DNA from: an uncultured Paracoccaceae bacterium
GTDB lineage: Bacteria > Pseudomonadota > Alphaproteobacteria > Rhodobacterales > Rhodobacteraceae
Length of the DNA: 62,203 nucleotides
Reading direction: 5' to 3'
Assembly (NCBI GenBank): GCA_947489705.1
Contig: CANLEQ010000022.1
Span: forward strand, 1 to 62,203
Part shown: positions 24,788 to 33,957 of the stretch, piece by piece
Position numbering within the stretch: the stretch's first letter is position 1
Layout: each line of letters opens with the position of its first letter
Program-made: the position numbers and the translations under genes
Notes under the pieces: model-generated
Told to the model about the DNA's origin: nothing
The model's database searches: none
Seen by the model: only the letters and a program-made list of their open reading frames with translations

Positions 24788-25282
24788 ATGCGCATTCTGC
24801 TGAACGCGTACTACAACGTGCTGAAGTTTCTGCTGACGGTGATGATGGCGGCGCTGATCGTTCCGGTGACGATGCAGATCCTCAGCCGCTATACCGGCAT
24901 CATCCCGCGCTATATCTGGACCGAGGAAATCGCGCGGTTCTGCTTCGTCTGGATCATCCTCATCGGCGCGATGATCGCCGTGCGCGACGGGACGCATTTC
25001 GACGTCGACGTCCTGCCGCAAAGCGACCGCCCGCCGATCAAGTTCGCGATGAAGAGTTTCGTCAACCTGGCCATTCTCGTGATGGCGCTGTCGTTCCTCT
25101 GGTGGGGGTGGGACTTCTACATCCTGGGCTCGCGCCAGCAATCCGAGATCTCGGGCCTGCCGATGCTGGCGATCTACGTGGCCTGGCCGCTTGCCGGGGC
25201 CACCTGGACGATCTTCACGCTCGAGCGGATCTGGGACGATTTCCGCGACCTGAAAGGGGATACCGCTCATGGGGCCCGGTGA
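24788..25282 (+). CDS. dctQ: TRAP transporter small membrane subunit (DctQ family)
   Basis: A 164-residue four-helix membrane protein. The segment IWTEEIARFCFVWIILIGAM is the typical DctQ core, followed by the VRDGTHFDVDVL loop and two more helices. It pairs with DctM. It overlaps the start of dctM by 14 bases, which implies coupled translation. Confidence 0.92.
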   Translation: MRILLNAYYNVLKFLLTVMMAALIVPVTMQILSRYTGIIPRYIWTEEIARFCFVWIILIGAMIAVRDGTHFDVDVLPQSDRPPIKFAMKSFVNLAILVMALSFLWWGWDFYILGSRQQSEISGLPMLAIYVAWPLAGATWTIFTLERIWDDFRDLKGDTAHGAR

Positions 25283-26573
25283 AGTTGCCGCCATTCTCTT
25301 CAGCACATTCGGCGTGCTGGTCTTCCTGCGGGTACCGGTGGCCTTCGCGCTCGGGCTCGCCGTGGTTCCGGTCTTCTTCATCGACGACCGGCTGACCCCC
25401 GTCCTGTTGATGCGGGAAATGTTCAAGAGCTACAATTCATTCGTGCTGCTGGCCGTGCCGTTCTTCCTGCTGGCCGCGAACCTGATGAACTCGGCCGGGA
25501 TCACGGACCGGCTCATCCGCCTCTCGCGCGCGATGGTCGGCCATCTTCCCGGCGGGCTGGGGCACGTGAACATCGTCGTGTCGATGCTGTTCGCGGGGAT
25601 TTCGGGCTCGTCGACGGCGGATGCGGCCGGGATCGGCTCGCTGCTGATTCCGCAGATGAAGAAGGAAGGCTACGACGCGTCCTTCGCGGTCGCCATCACC
25701 GCCTGTTCCAGCGTCATGGGCGTGATCATCCCTCCCTCGATCCTGATGGTCGTCTGGGGCGGGCTCATGTCGGTCTCGATCGGCGGGCTGTTTCTCGCAG
25801 GCGTCGTGCCCGGCATTCTCATCGCCGGCTCGCAGATGCTGACCGTCTATATCTACGCCAAGCGGCGCGGATACCCGGTGCATACCCGCTCGACCCTGAT
25901 GGAGCTGGCGCGCGCGGCGTTCTCGGCCTCGCTGGCGCTGATGACGCCGATCATCATCGTCGGCGGGATCGTCGGCGGCTTCTTCACGCCGACCGAGGCT
26001 TCGGTCGTCGCGGTGCTCTACTCGCTGCTTCTAGGCGTCTTCGTCTACCGCTCGATCACTCCCCGGCAGCTGCCTTCCGTACTCTACGACAGCGCACGTT
26101 TCGCGGCGATCACGCTCTTCTGCATCGGCACCGCCTCGGCCTTCGGCTGGTGCCTGGCCTATTTCAAGATCCCCGCGGCCCTCGTCTCGCAGATCGACCA
26201 GATGGGCCTCGGGGTGATCGGTATCGGCATCATGAGCGCGCTGGCCTTCCTGCTCATCGGAATGTTCATCGACGCGATCCCGGCGATCATCATCCTCGGC
26301 ACCGTCCTCTATCCGGTGACCGAGCATGTGGGCATGCACCCGATCCACTTCGCCATCATCGGCGTAATGAGCCTCGCCTTCGGTCTGGTCACCCCGCCCT
26401 ACGGGCTCTGCCTGCTGATCGCGGCCTCGCTGGGCAAGATCCGCCTCGTGGATGCGCTGCGCGACGTGGTGGTCATCCTGATCCCCATGACGGTCGTGCT
26501 GATGATCATCATCCTGTTGCCCGACCTCATCCTGGCATTGCCGCGCTGGATCATGCCGCGCTTCGTGCAATAG
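25269..26573 (+). CDS. dctM: TRAP transporter large membrane subunit (DctM family)
   Basis: A 434-residue permease with about twelve hydrophobic segments. Signature parts include VPFFLLAANLMNSAGITDRL, SMLFAGISGSSTADAAGIGS and IPPSILMVVWGGLMSVSIGG, which carry the two sodium-binding hairpins of TRAP permeases. It uses a sodium gradient to import the ligand delivered by DctP. It begins 14 bases inside dctQ and ends the operon. Confidence 0.95.
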   Translation: MGPGEVAAILFSTFGVLVFLRVPVAFALGLAVVPVFFIDDRLTPVLLMREMFKSYNSFVLLAVPFFLLAANLMNSAGITDRLIRLSRAMVGHLPGGLGHVNIVVSMLFAGISGSSTADAAGIGSLLIPQMKKEGYDASFAVAITACSSVMGVIIPPSILMVVWGGLMSVSIGGLFLAGVVPGILIAGSQMLTVYIYAKRRGYPVHTRSTLMELARAAFSASLALMTPIIIVGGIVGGFFTPTEASVVAVLYSLLLGVFVYRSITPRQLPSVLYDSARFAAITLFCIGTASAFGWCLAYFKIPAALVSQIDQMGLGVIGIGIMSALAFLLIGMFIDAIPAIIILGTVLYPVTEHVGMHPIHFAIIGVMSLAFGLVTPPYGLCLLIAASLGKIRLVDALRDVVVILIPMTVVLMIIILLPDLILALPRWIMPRFVQ

Positions 26574-26750
26574 CGAGGTGCCCCCTGCCCCTCGCCCCCC
26601 GTTCGGGAGAGACGATCTGAGCCCCAAATCGACTGAAGCCTCGAGGTTCGCGAATTTTCGCTTGCGCGACATCACCCCTTTGGGATGACGTAAGATGATT
26701 TCAGCTCGCACTGACCAAGATCTTCAGGCGCATTTTCCGGAGGTGAATCG

Positions 26751-29027
26751 ATGAGCGGAACTTCCAATCCGGTAGAGCGGGTCCCTGCAGGCGATGCGCG
26801 CTTCGGCGGGCTGCTCTGGGGAACGCGGTGGGCCGGAGCGGAAATTCTCTATGCTTTTCCCGACAGCGCGTCTGCTTACGATTACGATGCCGGAACTCCC
26901 CTTCTCGGGACCGACAGGATCGAGATCGCCCACGAGCGGTATCTCAACAGGTTCGCCTCCCTGACCGAGGCTCAGAAAACGGCAGTCGCCTTCGCCCTGG
27001 ATGCCGATGCCGGCCGGATTGCAAGTGCGGGGTTCTCGGTCGAGGGCTTCACCCGGCTCGGCATCACCGAGCAGACCACCACCGACGATGGCCGCCACGC
27101 CCAGCTCAGGTTCGCAAACACGAGAAGCGAGAGCCTGGAGACGGCAGAAGTCGCGGATTTCCCGGGCGGCAATCTCACCGCCACCAGGGACGACGACGGG
27201 GACATCTGGTTCGGTCCCAACTATGGCAAGTATCTCTATCCCAAAGCGGGTACCTATGGATGGGCGACCCATCTCCACGAGATCGGACATGGCCTGGGTC
27301 TCAAGCATCCGCACGACGACGCAGGGTGGCTCCGCATCGTCGCCGAAGAATGGGATTGGCTGGAATACAGCGTCATGTCCTATCGGTCCCACGAGAATGA
27401 TGATGTGGAAGGCTCATACGTCAATGAATACGGGGGCTTTCCGCAGACGTTCATGATGAACGATATTGCAGCGCTTCAATACCTCTACGGGGCCAATTAC
27501 GAGATCAATGCCGGCGACACGGTCTATTCCTGGCGGCCTTGGTCGGGCACAACGATGGTCGATGGCAAGGTCGCGATCGAGCCCGAAAGCAACCGCATCT
27601 TCGCGACGATCTGGGACGGCGGTGGAACCGATACCTACGATCTCGGCACCTATCGGAGCGACCTCTCCCTCGATCTGCGGCAGGGGCGGGCTTCCCGGTT
27701 CGACAGCAGCCAGCTTGCCCGGTTGAGCGAGTGGTGGGACATTCGGGCGGCCGGTAACATCTACAATGCGCTGCGACACGAGAACGACGACCGGTCGCTC
27801 ATCGAGAACGCGATCGGCGGGCACGGCGACGATCTGATCGTCGGCAATTGGGGCGCGAACCAACTGACCGGCGGCGGCGGACGGGACGATCTCTCGGGAT
27901 TGTGGGGCGACGACAGCTTTCGGTATGCGGGCGACGTCGCCGGCGCGGATGGTTCCGATTATCTCTACGGCGGCGAGGGGGTCGACCGCATCCTTCTGGA
28001 AGGCCGGGGGCGTTTCGATCTCTCCGGTCTGACGGCATGGTCCATCGAGGTCATAAGGTTCGCCGACGGGCCGGGGGAGGACAAGCGCCTGCTCCTGTCG
28101 AGCGCGACATTCGACGCCTCTCCCGGTTTCGACGAGATGATCGTTCGCGGCAATTCGGACCCGGACGGCTTCGATACGCTCGTGATCGAGGTGCAGCCCG
28201 GATCGGGCGCGTCTCTGTCGCTGAACGGATGGGCGTTCGAGGAGTGGCAGGGTGGACGCGACGCGATCGTCCTGCGCGGCGATGCCACGGCCAACACGAT
28301 CGTGGGTTCGGCCGAGGACGACCGCATCGAGGGCCGGAGCGGCGACGACAGGCTCTTCGGAGGACAGGGGCAGGACAGCCTTCTGGGGGGATGGGGCGCC
28401 GACATGCTCGGCGGCAGCATCGGGAACGACGATCTCGACGGTGGCGGAGCGGACGACGCGCTCTGGGGCGGGGCCGGGCAGGATCGACTCCGCGGCGGAT
28501 GGGGGGCCGACACGCTCGGCGGCGGGGCGGGGAACGACGATCTCGACGGTGGCGGTGGGGCGGATCGCCTCTGGGGCGGTGCGGGGCAGGACCTTCTTCG
28601 CGGTGGCTGGGGGGCCGACACGCTCGGCGGCGGCCCGGGCGACGACATTCTCGACGGCGGCGGGGGCGCCGATCTCTTCTGGGGAGGCGGCGGGAGGGAC
28701 GTGTTTCGCTTCGGCGATCTTTCGGATTCGCGCCCCGATGCGATGGACGTCGTTGCCGATTTCGACCCTGCCGTGGATCGCATCGATCTCGCGGCGCTGG
28801 ATGCACGCCACGCGACGGACCGCGACGACGCCTTCACCTTCCTGGGCGTCGCGTCCATGCAGGACATCCTCGATGCCGGGCCGGGGATATTGTGGCTTGA
28901 AAGCGATGGGGTCGATACCGTCCTGATGGCCAATGTCGACCGGAACGCCGCGGCGGACTTCGCCCTGCTTCTCGAGGATGGGCGTCGAACCGCCGAGGAT
29001 TACGACGAGACCACGTTCCTCATCTGA
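26751..29027 (+). CDS. Serralysin-like M10 metalloprotease with RTX repeats
   Basis: A 758-residue secreted protease. The zinc site HEIGHGLGLKHP begins at His176 (ligands His176, His180, His186) and is followed by the Met-turn YSVMSY. The N-terminus has no signal peptide, as expected for type I secretion. Residues about 340-430 and 515-650 contain calcium-binding GGxGxDxLx nonapeptides, the second block in near-identical 36-residue units. After them come a hydrophobic beta segment (DAMDVVADFDPAVDRIDLAA) and an acidic end, DETTFLI, typical of ABC-exporter substrates. No exporter genes lie nearby. The ATG is preceded by GGAGG. Probable role: extracellular protein degradation, fitting the oligopeptide importers in the window. 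Confidence 0.92.
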   Translation: MSGTSNPVERVPAGDARFGGLLWGTRWAGAEILYAFPDSASAYDYDAGTPLLGTDRIEIAHERYLNRFASLTEAQKTAVAFALDADAGRIASAGFSVEGFTRLGITEQTTTDDGRHAQLRFANTRSESLETAEVADFPGGNLTATRDDDGDIWFGPNYGKYLYPKAGTYGWATHLHEIGHGLGLKHPHDDAGWLRIVAEEWDWLEYSVMSYRSHENDDVEGSYVNEYGGFPQTFMMNDIAALQYLYGANYEINAGDTVYSWRPWSGTTMVDGKVAIEPESNRIFATIWDGGGTDTYDLGTYRSDLSLDLRQGRASRFDSSQLARLSEWWDIRAAGNIYNALRHENDDRSLIENAIGGHGDDLIVGNWGANQLTGGGGRDDLSGLWGDDSFRYAGDVAGADGSDYLYGGEGVDRILLEGRGRFDLSGLTAWSIEVIRFADGPGEDKRLLLSSATFDASPGFDEMIVRGNSDPDGFDTLVIEVQPGSGASLSLNGWAFEEWQGGRDAIVLRGDATANTIVGSAEDDRIEGRSGDDRLFGGQGQDSLLGGWGADMLGGSIGNDDLDGGGADDALWGGAGQDRLRGGWGADTLGGGAGNDDLDGGGGADRLWGGAGQDLLRGGWGADTLGGGPGDDILDGGGGADLFWGGGGRDVFRFGDLSDSRPDAMDVVADFDPAVDRIDLAALDARHATDRDDAFTFLGVASMQDILDAGPGILWLESDGVDTVLMANVDRNAAADFALLLEDGRRTAEDYDETTFLI
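28392..28715 (+). repeat. Three 108-bp tandem units encoding RTX nonapeptides
   Basis: Copies begin at 28392, 28500 and 28608 (the landmark TGGGGNGCCGACANGCTCGG recurs at exact 108-base spacing). Each unit encodes 36 residues, i.e. four nonapeptides, of the GGWGADTLGGGxGNDDLDGG type. The second and third copies are nearly identical at the DNA level, indicating recent duplication or gene conversion. Confidence 0.85.
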
Positions 29028-29030
29028 CGC

Positions 29031-29066
29031 GCCGGCCGCTCAGGCCCCCGTCCCGCCGCGGCCGGC
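29031..29066. terminator. Possible convergent hairpin after the protease gene
   Basis: GCCGGCCGC (29031-29039) and GCGGCCGGC (29058-29066) can form a 9-bp stem with an 18-base loop between the end of the protease gene and the end of the GST gene on the other strand. No T-run follows; the right arm lies in GST coding sequence. Confidence 0.35.
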
Positions 29067-29786
29067 GGCGAGCAGGCGGTCGGCGTTCTGGTTGAATGTG
29101 CCGGAATCATTCTCGACCGTCCGCTTGCCCGTGCCGCGGTTCTGGCGATCCTTCATGAGGTCGATCGCGCGCCGCACCGCAGGCCGCGCCTTAAGCCGCC
29201 CGCGCCAGTCGGCGACGCTCGGAAAGCGATCGAGCGACGAGCCGAGCGGCTTGGCTATGAACGCCCAGGGGAACGCCTGCATGTCGGCGATCGAATAGGC
29301 GCCGCCGAGGATGTAGGGCCGCTCGCGGAGCCGGTTCTCCAGCACCGCCATCGTGCGCTCGTATTCCCCCAGATAGCGGCGGAAGCCGTAATCGCGGTCG
29401 GCCTCGGGCGCGTAGTTGCGGTAATGGCTGAGCTGTCCGCCCATCGGCCCCTGGCTTCCGGTCTGCCAGAACAGCCACTCGTCGAGCTCCTTGCGCGCCC
29501 GCCTGTCCGTCAGGGGTGGCGCGAAGCGCCCGGCCTTCTCCGCGAGGTAGAGCAGGATGGCGCCGGATTCGAAGACCGGCAGCGGCGCCGTACCGTATCC
29601 CTCCGCCGGGGCATGGTCGAGGATCGCCGGCATCTTGGCGTTCGGGCTGATGGCGAGAAAGTCCGGCGCGAACTGGTCCCCGTCATGGAGCGAGACGGGC
29701 TTCAGATCGTAGGGAAGTCCGGTTTCCTCCAGCATGATGGCGACCTTCCAGCCGTTCGGCGTGGGCGCGTAATGGAAGTCGATCAC
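29040..29786 (-). CDS. Glutathione S-transferase, YfcG/YghU-like
   Basis: A 248-residue GST. The N-terminal thioredoxin fold starts FHYAPTPNGWKVAIMLEE, the TPNG pattern of nu-class/Ure2p-like enzymes that act as disulfide-bond reductases with two glutathiones, and ends with PVFESGAILLYLAEK carrying the conserved Glu-Ser that binds glutathione. The C-terminal helical domain contains YILGGAYSIADMQAFPWAF. GTG at 29786 is the chosen start, with GAGGAG upstream and a GTGA overlap with the preceding CoA-transferase stop, so the two genes are probably co-translated. The functional link may be a thiol ester or electrophilic intermediate. Confidence 0.88.
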   Translation of the reverse strand: MIDFHYAPTPNGWKVAIMLEETGLPYDLKPVSLHDGDQFAPDFLAISPNAKMPAILDHAPAEGYGTAPLPVFESGAILLYLAEKAGRFAPPLTDRRARKELDEWLFWQTGSQGPMGGQLSHYRNYAPEADRDYGFRRYLGEYERTMAVLENRLRERPYILGGAYSIADMQAFPWAFIAKPLGSSLDRFPSVADWRGRLKARPAVRRAIDLMKDRQNRGTGKRTVENDSGTFNQNADRLLAAGRGGTGA

Positions 29787-31015
29787 GGTCCGCTCTCCTC
29801 TTCTGCCGCCGCCCCCGATGCGAGCAGCGCGGCGATGTCGCCGTCGGCCAGGCCGGCCTCGGCGAGGACGGCGCGCGTATCCGCACCGAGCCCCCGCGCC
29901 GGCGCGGGCTGGTCCGGCGCATGGGTGTCGAAGCGGGCCGGCGGACGGGCGCTCCGGATCGGGCCGGCGCCGGGGTGGTCGAGTTGCAGGATCGTCCCGT
30001 TCGTCGTCACCTGCGGATGGTCGATCACCTCGCTGCGTCTCAGGACCGGCGCGCAGGGCACGTCCTCGGCACGCAGCCGGTCCATCCACCCGGCCGTCGT
30101 GTCGGCGCGGAGGGACTCCTGGGTGAGCGCCATGCGCGCCGCCTTGTTGGTCTCCCGCGCCTCGACGCTGGCGAAACGCGGATCCTCGAGCCAGTCCGGC
30201 CGGGCGGTCGCCCGCGACAGGCCGGCCCAGGTCTTGTCGGTATGCGCGCTGACGGCCATGAAGCCGTCGGCGGTCTCGTAGATCAGCTCGACGTAATCCT
30301 GCGCCCCGCTTTCCTCGTCCCACGTCTCCTCGACGGCCTCGTCGCCGACGAAGGTCTGCCCGGTGAAGTCGGAGGCGAAGAGGAAGGCCACGATCGTGTC
30401 GAGCATCGACAAGCGCACGTGGTCGCCCTGCCCGGTCCGGGCACGCGCCAGCAGCGCCGCGGTGATCGCCTGGCTCGCCTGGATCGCGGTGACCTTGTCG
30501 GGCACGATGGTGCGCACGAGATTGGGGCGGCCACGGCCCTGCCCCTGTACCGCGGCGAGCCCGGAAAGCGCCTGGATCAGCGGATCGTAGACCGGCCGCT
30601 CGGCCCAGTCGCCCTCGAAACCGAACCCCGCGATGGAGACATAGACGATATCCGGCCGCAGGGCCCGCACCGAGGCTTCCGAAAGACCGAGGCGATCCGC
30701 CACGCCGGGCCGCCAGTTCTGCACGAAGACATCGGCCGTCCGCAGGATCTCGCGCAAGGCCTCCAGCCCCTCCGCGCGCTTGAGGTCGAGCGCGACGGAC
30801 CGCTTGGAACGGTTGTTCTGCAGGAACGATGCCGACCATCCGGCACGGCGCCCGGCCACCTGGCGCGAATGGTCCCCACCCCTGGGGTTCTCGATCTTGA
30901 TCACATCCGCACCCTGATCGCCGAGGATCATGGTGGCCATCGGCCCCGCGATCATGGACGTCGCATCGACGATGCGGATCCCCTGCAGCGGTCCGGCCAT
31001 ATGGGGTCCATCCAT
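29783..31015 (-). CDS. CaiB/BaiF family III CoA-transferase
   Basis: A 410-residue family III CoA-transferase, which moves CoA between carboxylic acids. Signatures: PLQGIRIVDATSMIAGPMAT, the ADVIKIENPRGGDHSR block, NRSKRSVALDLK and the catalytic aspartate in VRLSMLDTIVAF. The C-terminal EDVPCAPVLRRSEVIDHPQV motif is typical. ATG at 31015 is used; a GTG at 31033 and an ATG at 31000 are alternatives. It overlaps the GST gene. No dedicated regulator or transporter is adjacent, so the acyl substrate is unknown. Confidence 0.9.
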   Translation of the reverse strand: MDGPHMAGPLQGIRIVDATSMIAGPMATMILGDQGADVIKIENPRGGDHSRQVAGRRAGWSASFLQNNRSKRSVALDLKRAEGLEALREILRTADVFVQNWRPGVADRLGLSEASVRALRPDIVYVSIAGFGFEGDWAERPVYDPLIQALSGLAAVQGQGRGRPNLVRTIVPDKVTAIQASQAITAALLARARTGQGDHVRLSMLDTIVAFLFASDFTGQTFVGDEAVEETWDEESGAQDYVELIYETADGFMAVSAHTDKTWAGLSRATARPDWLEDPRFASVEARETNKAARMALTQESLRADTTAGWMDRLRAEDVPCAPVLRRSEVIDHPQVTTNGTILQLDHPGAGPIRSARPPARFDTHAPDQPAPARGLGADTRAVLAEAGLADGDIAALLASGAAAEEESGP

Positions 31016-31174
31016 CTCTACACGTTTCGCCACAACTTCGTGCCCGACGGCGGCAAGTCAATCGCCCTCGCGCCCGAAGCTTGGTGTTGGCCAGCCGGGC
31101 AAGAGGACGGCCGGTCCACGAACGCGCCGTCGCGCGTTCGGACGATGCCCGTTCCCGGCGGCGGCGCGGAGAGC

Positions 31175-32113
31175 CTACCGGCCCGCCGCGTCGAGCCTCT
31201 CCATCTCCGCGCCCGTCAGGTCGAGATCCGCGGCGCCCAGCATCGTGTCGAGCTGGCGCGCGTTGCGGGCACTCGCGATGGGCGCGGTGACGCCGTCCTT
31301 CCCGATCAGCCAGGCAAGCGCCACCTGAACCGGTTCCACGCCACGATCCTGCGCCACGGCGTGAAGGGCATCGAGAACCTGCGGACCCTTGCCCTCGAAA
31401 TAACCGCCGAGCATCGCCTCGCGGTCGGTTCCCGCGATATCGTCCTTCGAGCGGTACTTGCCGGTCAGGAACCCCGAGGCGAGCGAGAAATAGGTCGTCA
31501 CCGCCATGCCGTGACCGATCGCGACGTCCTTCTGCGCCGTCTCGTAATCGCGCGAGACCAGATTGTATTCCGGCTGGAAAACCTCGTAGCCCGCCTTGCC
31601 GTCGCCCTGCGCGGCCGAAACCGCCTCCTCGAGCCGCTCGGCGGAATAGTTCGAGGCTCCGACATGCCGGATCTTGCCCTGCTCCTTGAGCTTGCCGAAG
31701 GCCCCGAGGCTCTCGGCCAGGGGCGTGTCGGGATCGTCGCGATGGGCGAAATAGATATCGAGATAGTCGGTCTTGAGCCGCCTGAGCGAATCCTCGCAGG
31801 CGGCGATGATATTGGCCTCCGAAAGCCCCTTGCGGCCTTCGAGCATGCCGACCTTGCTCATCAGGACGAGGTCGTCGCGGCGTCCTGTCCGGGCGATCCA
31901 GTCGCCGATCACCTCCTCGGATTCGCCCCCCGAATTGCCCTCTGCCCAGGCCGAGTAGACATCGGCCGTGTCGATGCAGTTGAAGCCGCGATCCAGAAAG
32001 CGGTCGATCAGGTCGTGCGACGTGTCGCGGTCGGCCGTCCATCCGAAGACGTTGCCGCCGAAGACGATGGGCGCGATCTCGAGGCCGGTAAGGCCGAGCT
32101 GTCGGGTTTGCAT
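31175..32113 (-). CDS. Aldo/keto reductase
   Basis: A 312-residue NADPH-dependent oxidoreductase of the AKR superfamily (potassium-channel beta/YajO-like group). The tetrad is visible: Asp and Tyr in CIDTADVYSAW, Lys in LVLMSKVGM and His in DIYFAHRDDPDT. NADPH-binding residues lie in the C-terminal IASARNARQLDTML. GAGGAG precedes the ATG at 32113. It is on the same strand as the CoA-transferase but 159 bases away, and divergent from the next ABC operon. Confidence 0.92.
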   Translation of the reverse strand: MQTRQLGLTGLEIAPIVFGGNVFGWTADRDTSHDLIDRFLDRGFNCIDTADVYSAWAEGNSGGESEEVIGDWIARTGRRDDLVLMSKVGMLEGRKGLSEANIIAACEDSLRRLKTDYLDIYFAHRDDPDTPLAESLGAFGKLKEQGKIRHVGASNYSAERLEEAVSAAQGDGKAGYEVFQPEYNLVSRDYETAQKDVAIGHGMAVTTYFSLASGFLTGKYRSKDDIAGTDREAMLGGYFEGKGPQVLDALHAVAQDRGVEPVQVALAWLIGKDGVTAPIASARNARQLDTMLGAADLDLTGAEMERLDAAGR

Positions 32114-32403
32114 GGGTGCTCCTCGTTTCCGTTCGCCGGGCCAACGCGGCAAGCGCCCGTTTCGTTCGCCGCCGCCTGCGGTGCGCGGTTCGTCGGCCGG
32201 CACCCTGCGCAGCGGATTGCGGCCGCCCCTGCGGCGTCGGGGACTTGCGGCTCACCGCGCGGGCGCCGGTTGACGGCCCCGCCGCGGTGAAGTGAAAGGA
32301 TCCGGGCCGGGGACGCGATCGACGTGCGGGCCGTGCCCCATCTCCGCCGCCGCGACAAAGCCGCGGCAATACCCTCCACCCCGATCACGGGAACAGTCGC
32401 ACC

Positions 32404-33957
32404 ATGGATCTTTGCAACGCGGTCCCGATGAAAAGACCGCTCCGCTCCGCCGCTCTCGGTCTCGCGCTCGCGCTGAGCGGTCCCGCCGCCTCGTTTGCCG
32501 AGGCGCCCGAGATCCTGACCATCGCCGCCCCCTGGCACGTGATGAGCCGCGACCCGTCTGTCTCCGGCGACGGGTTCCAGCGGATGCAGGTCGCCGAAAC
32601 CCTTGTCGACGCCGATACCGAGGGCAGGCTGCGACCCGGTCTCGCCACCGACTGGCGCGTTTCCGGCGACGGTCTCGAATGGCGGTTCACCCTGCGCGAA
32701 GACGTCCTCTTCCACGACGGAACCCCGCTCACCGCGGATGCCGCGATCGCCGCCCTCGACCGCGCGGCATCGCGGCCGGGCGTGCTCGACAAGGCGCCGA
32801 TCTCCGCGATCCGTGCGGCGACGGACGATATCGCGATCACCCTCTCCGAACCCTTCGCGGCCCTGCCCGCGCTGCTGGCGCATTCCTCGGCGATCATCCT
32901 CGCACAATCCTCGTTCGACGCCGAGGGCGCGCCGCAAGACGTGGTCGGGACCGGCCCCTACCGCGTGACCGCGATCGTCCCGCCGCAGACGATGGAGCTT
33001 GCGCGGTTCGACGATTACTGGGGGCCGAAGCCCGCCTTCGCCGAGGTTCGCTTCCTCTCGGCGAGCCGCGCCGAGACCCGGGCGCTCATGGCCGAGAGCG
33101 GCGATGCGCAGCTCGTCTACACGCTCGATCCCCCAAGCTTCTCCCGGCTCGCCCGCCTCGACGGCATCGTGACCGAGGCGCGCAGCATCCCCCGCGTCAC
33201 GCTGCTCAAGGTCAATGCGGGCCACCCGTTCCTCTCCGATCCGCGCGCGCGTCGCGCGCTCAGCCTCGCGATCGACCGCAACGGCATCGCCAAGGGCATC
33301 CTGCGCTTTCCCCGGGGCGGTGCCTCGCAGCTCTTTCCGCCGGCGATGGCGGGCTGGCACGATCCCGACCTCGACCCGCTCGCCCACGATCCCCAGGCCG
33401 CGCGCGCGATCCTTGCCGATCTCGGCTGGACCGAAGGGGCCGACGGGATCCTCATGCGCGACGGGGCGCGGTTCGAGCTGAGCCTGCGCACCTATCCCGA
33501 CCGGGCCGAGCTACCGATCATCGCCGCCGCCCTGCAGGAGCAGCTGCGCCGGATCGGCGTGGCCCTCGACATCTCCGTGGCCAACCATTCCGAGATTCCC
33601 GCAGGTCACCACGATGGCTCGCTCGAACTGGCGCTCCATGCCCGCAATTACGGTCTCTCGACGGACCCGATCGGCGCGGTCTTCCTCGATTTCGCGAAGG
33701 GCGGCGGCGATTGGGGGGCGATGGGCTGGTCGCGCGACGATGTTGACGCCGCCATCGCGGGCCTTGCCACCACCGCCGATCCCGATGCGCGCGCCCCGCA
33801 TCTCGCGGTGCTGAGCGCCGCGCTGCAAGAGGATCTGCCGGTCATCCCGATCGCCTGGTACCGCGGGACGCTCGCCCATGACGCGCGCTTGCAGAACGTG
33901 ATCCTCGACCCGTTCGAGCGCAGCTATGGCGTCGCGGGGCTCGCGTGGACGGATTAG
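32404..33957 (+). CDS. Peptide/nickel-type ABC transporter binding protein
   Basis: A 517-residue family 5 solute-binding protein. The signal sequence is KRPLRSAALGLALALSGPAA. Core segments: LRPGLATDWRVSGDGLEWRF, VLFHDGTPLTADAAIAALDR, GTGPYRVT and DPRARRALSLAIDRNGIAKG. The arrangement with a fused double ATPase is like nickel or glutathione/peptide importers, but metal versus peptide specificity is not readable. ATG at 32428, directly before the signal peptide, is as likely as 32404. It overlaps the permease gene by 13 bases and heads a four-gene operon. Confidence 0.88.
   Translation: MDLCNAVPMKRPLRSAALGLALALSGPAASFAEAPEILTIAAPWHVMSRDPSVSGDGFQRMQVAETLVDADTEGRLRPGLATDWRVSGDGLEWRFTLREDVLFHDGTPLTADAAIAALDRAASRPGVLDKAPISAIRAATDDIAITLSEPFAALPALLAHSSAIILAQSSFDAEGAPQDVVGTGPYRVTAIVPPQTMELARFDDYWGPKPAFAEVRFLSASRAETRALMAESGDAQLVYTLDPPSFSRLARLDGIVTEARSIPRVTLLKVNAGHPFLSDPRARRALSLAIDRNGIAKGILRFPRGGASQLFPPAMAGWHDPDLDPLAHDPQAARAILADLGWTEGADGILMRDGARFELSLRTYPDRAELPIIAAALQEQLRRIGVALDISVANHSEIPAGHHDGSLELALHARNYGLSTDPIGAVFLDFAKGGGDWGAMGWSRDDVDAAIAGLATTADPDARAPHLAVLSAALQEDLPVIPIAWYRGTLAHDARLQNVILDPFERSYGVAGLAWTD

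Noticed and set aside
28300-28720. Regular GC-rich repeats that could be mistaken for a CRISPR-like array
   Set aside because: Units are contiguous, in frame and encode RTX nonapeptides; there are no unique spacers or cas genes.
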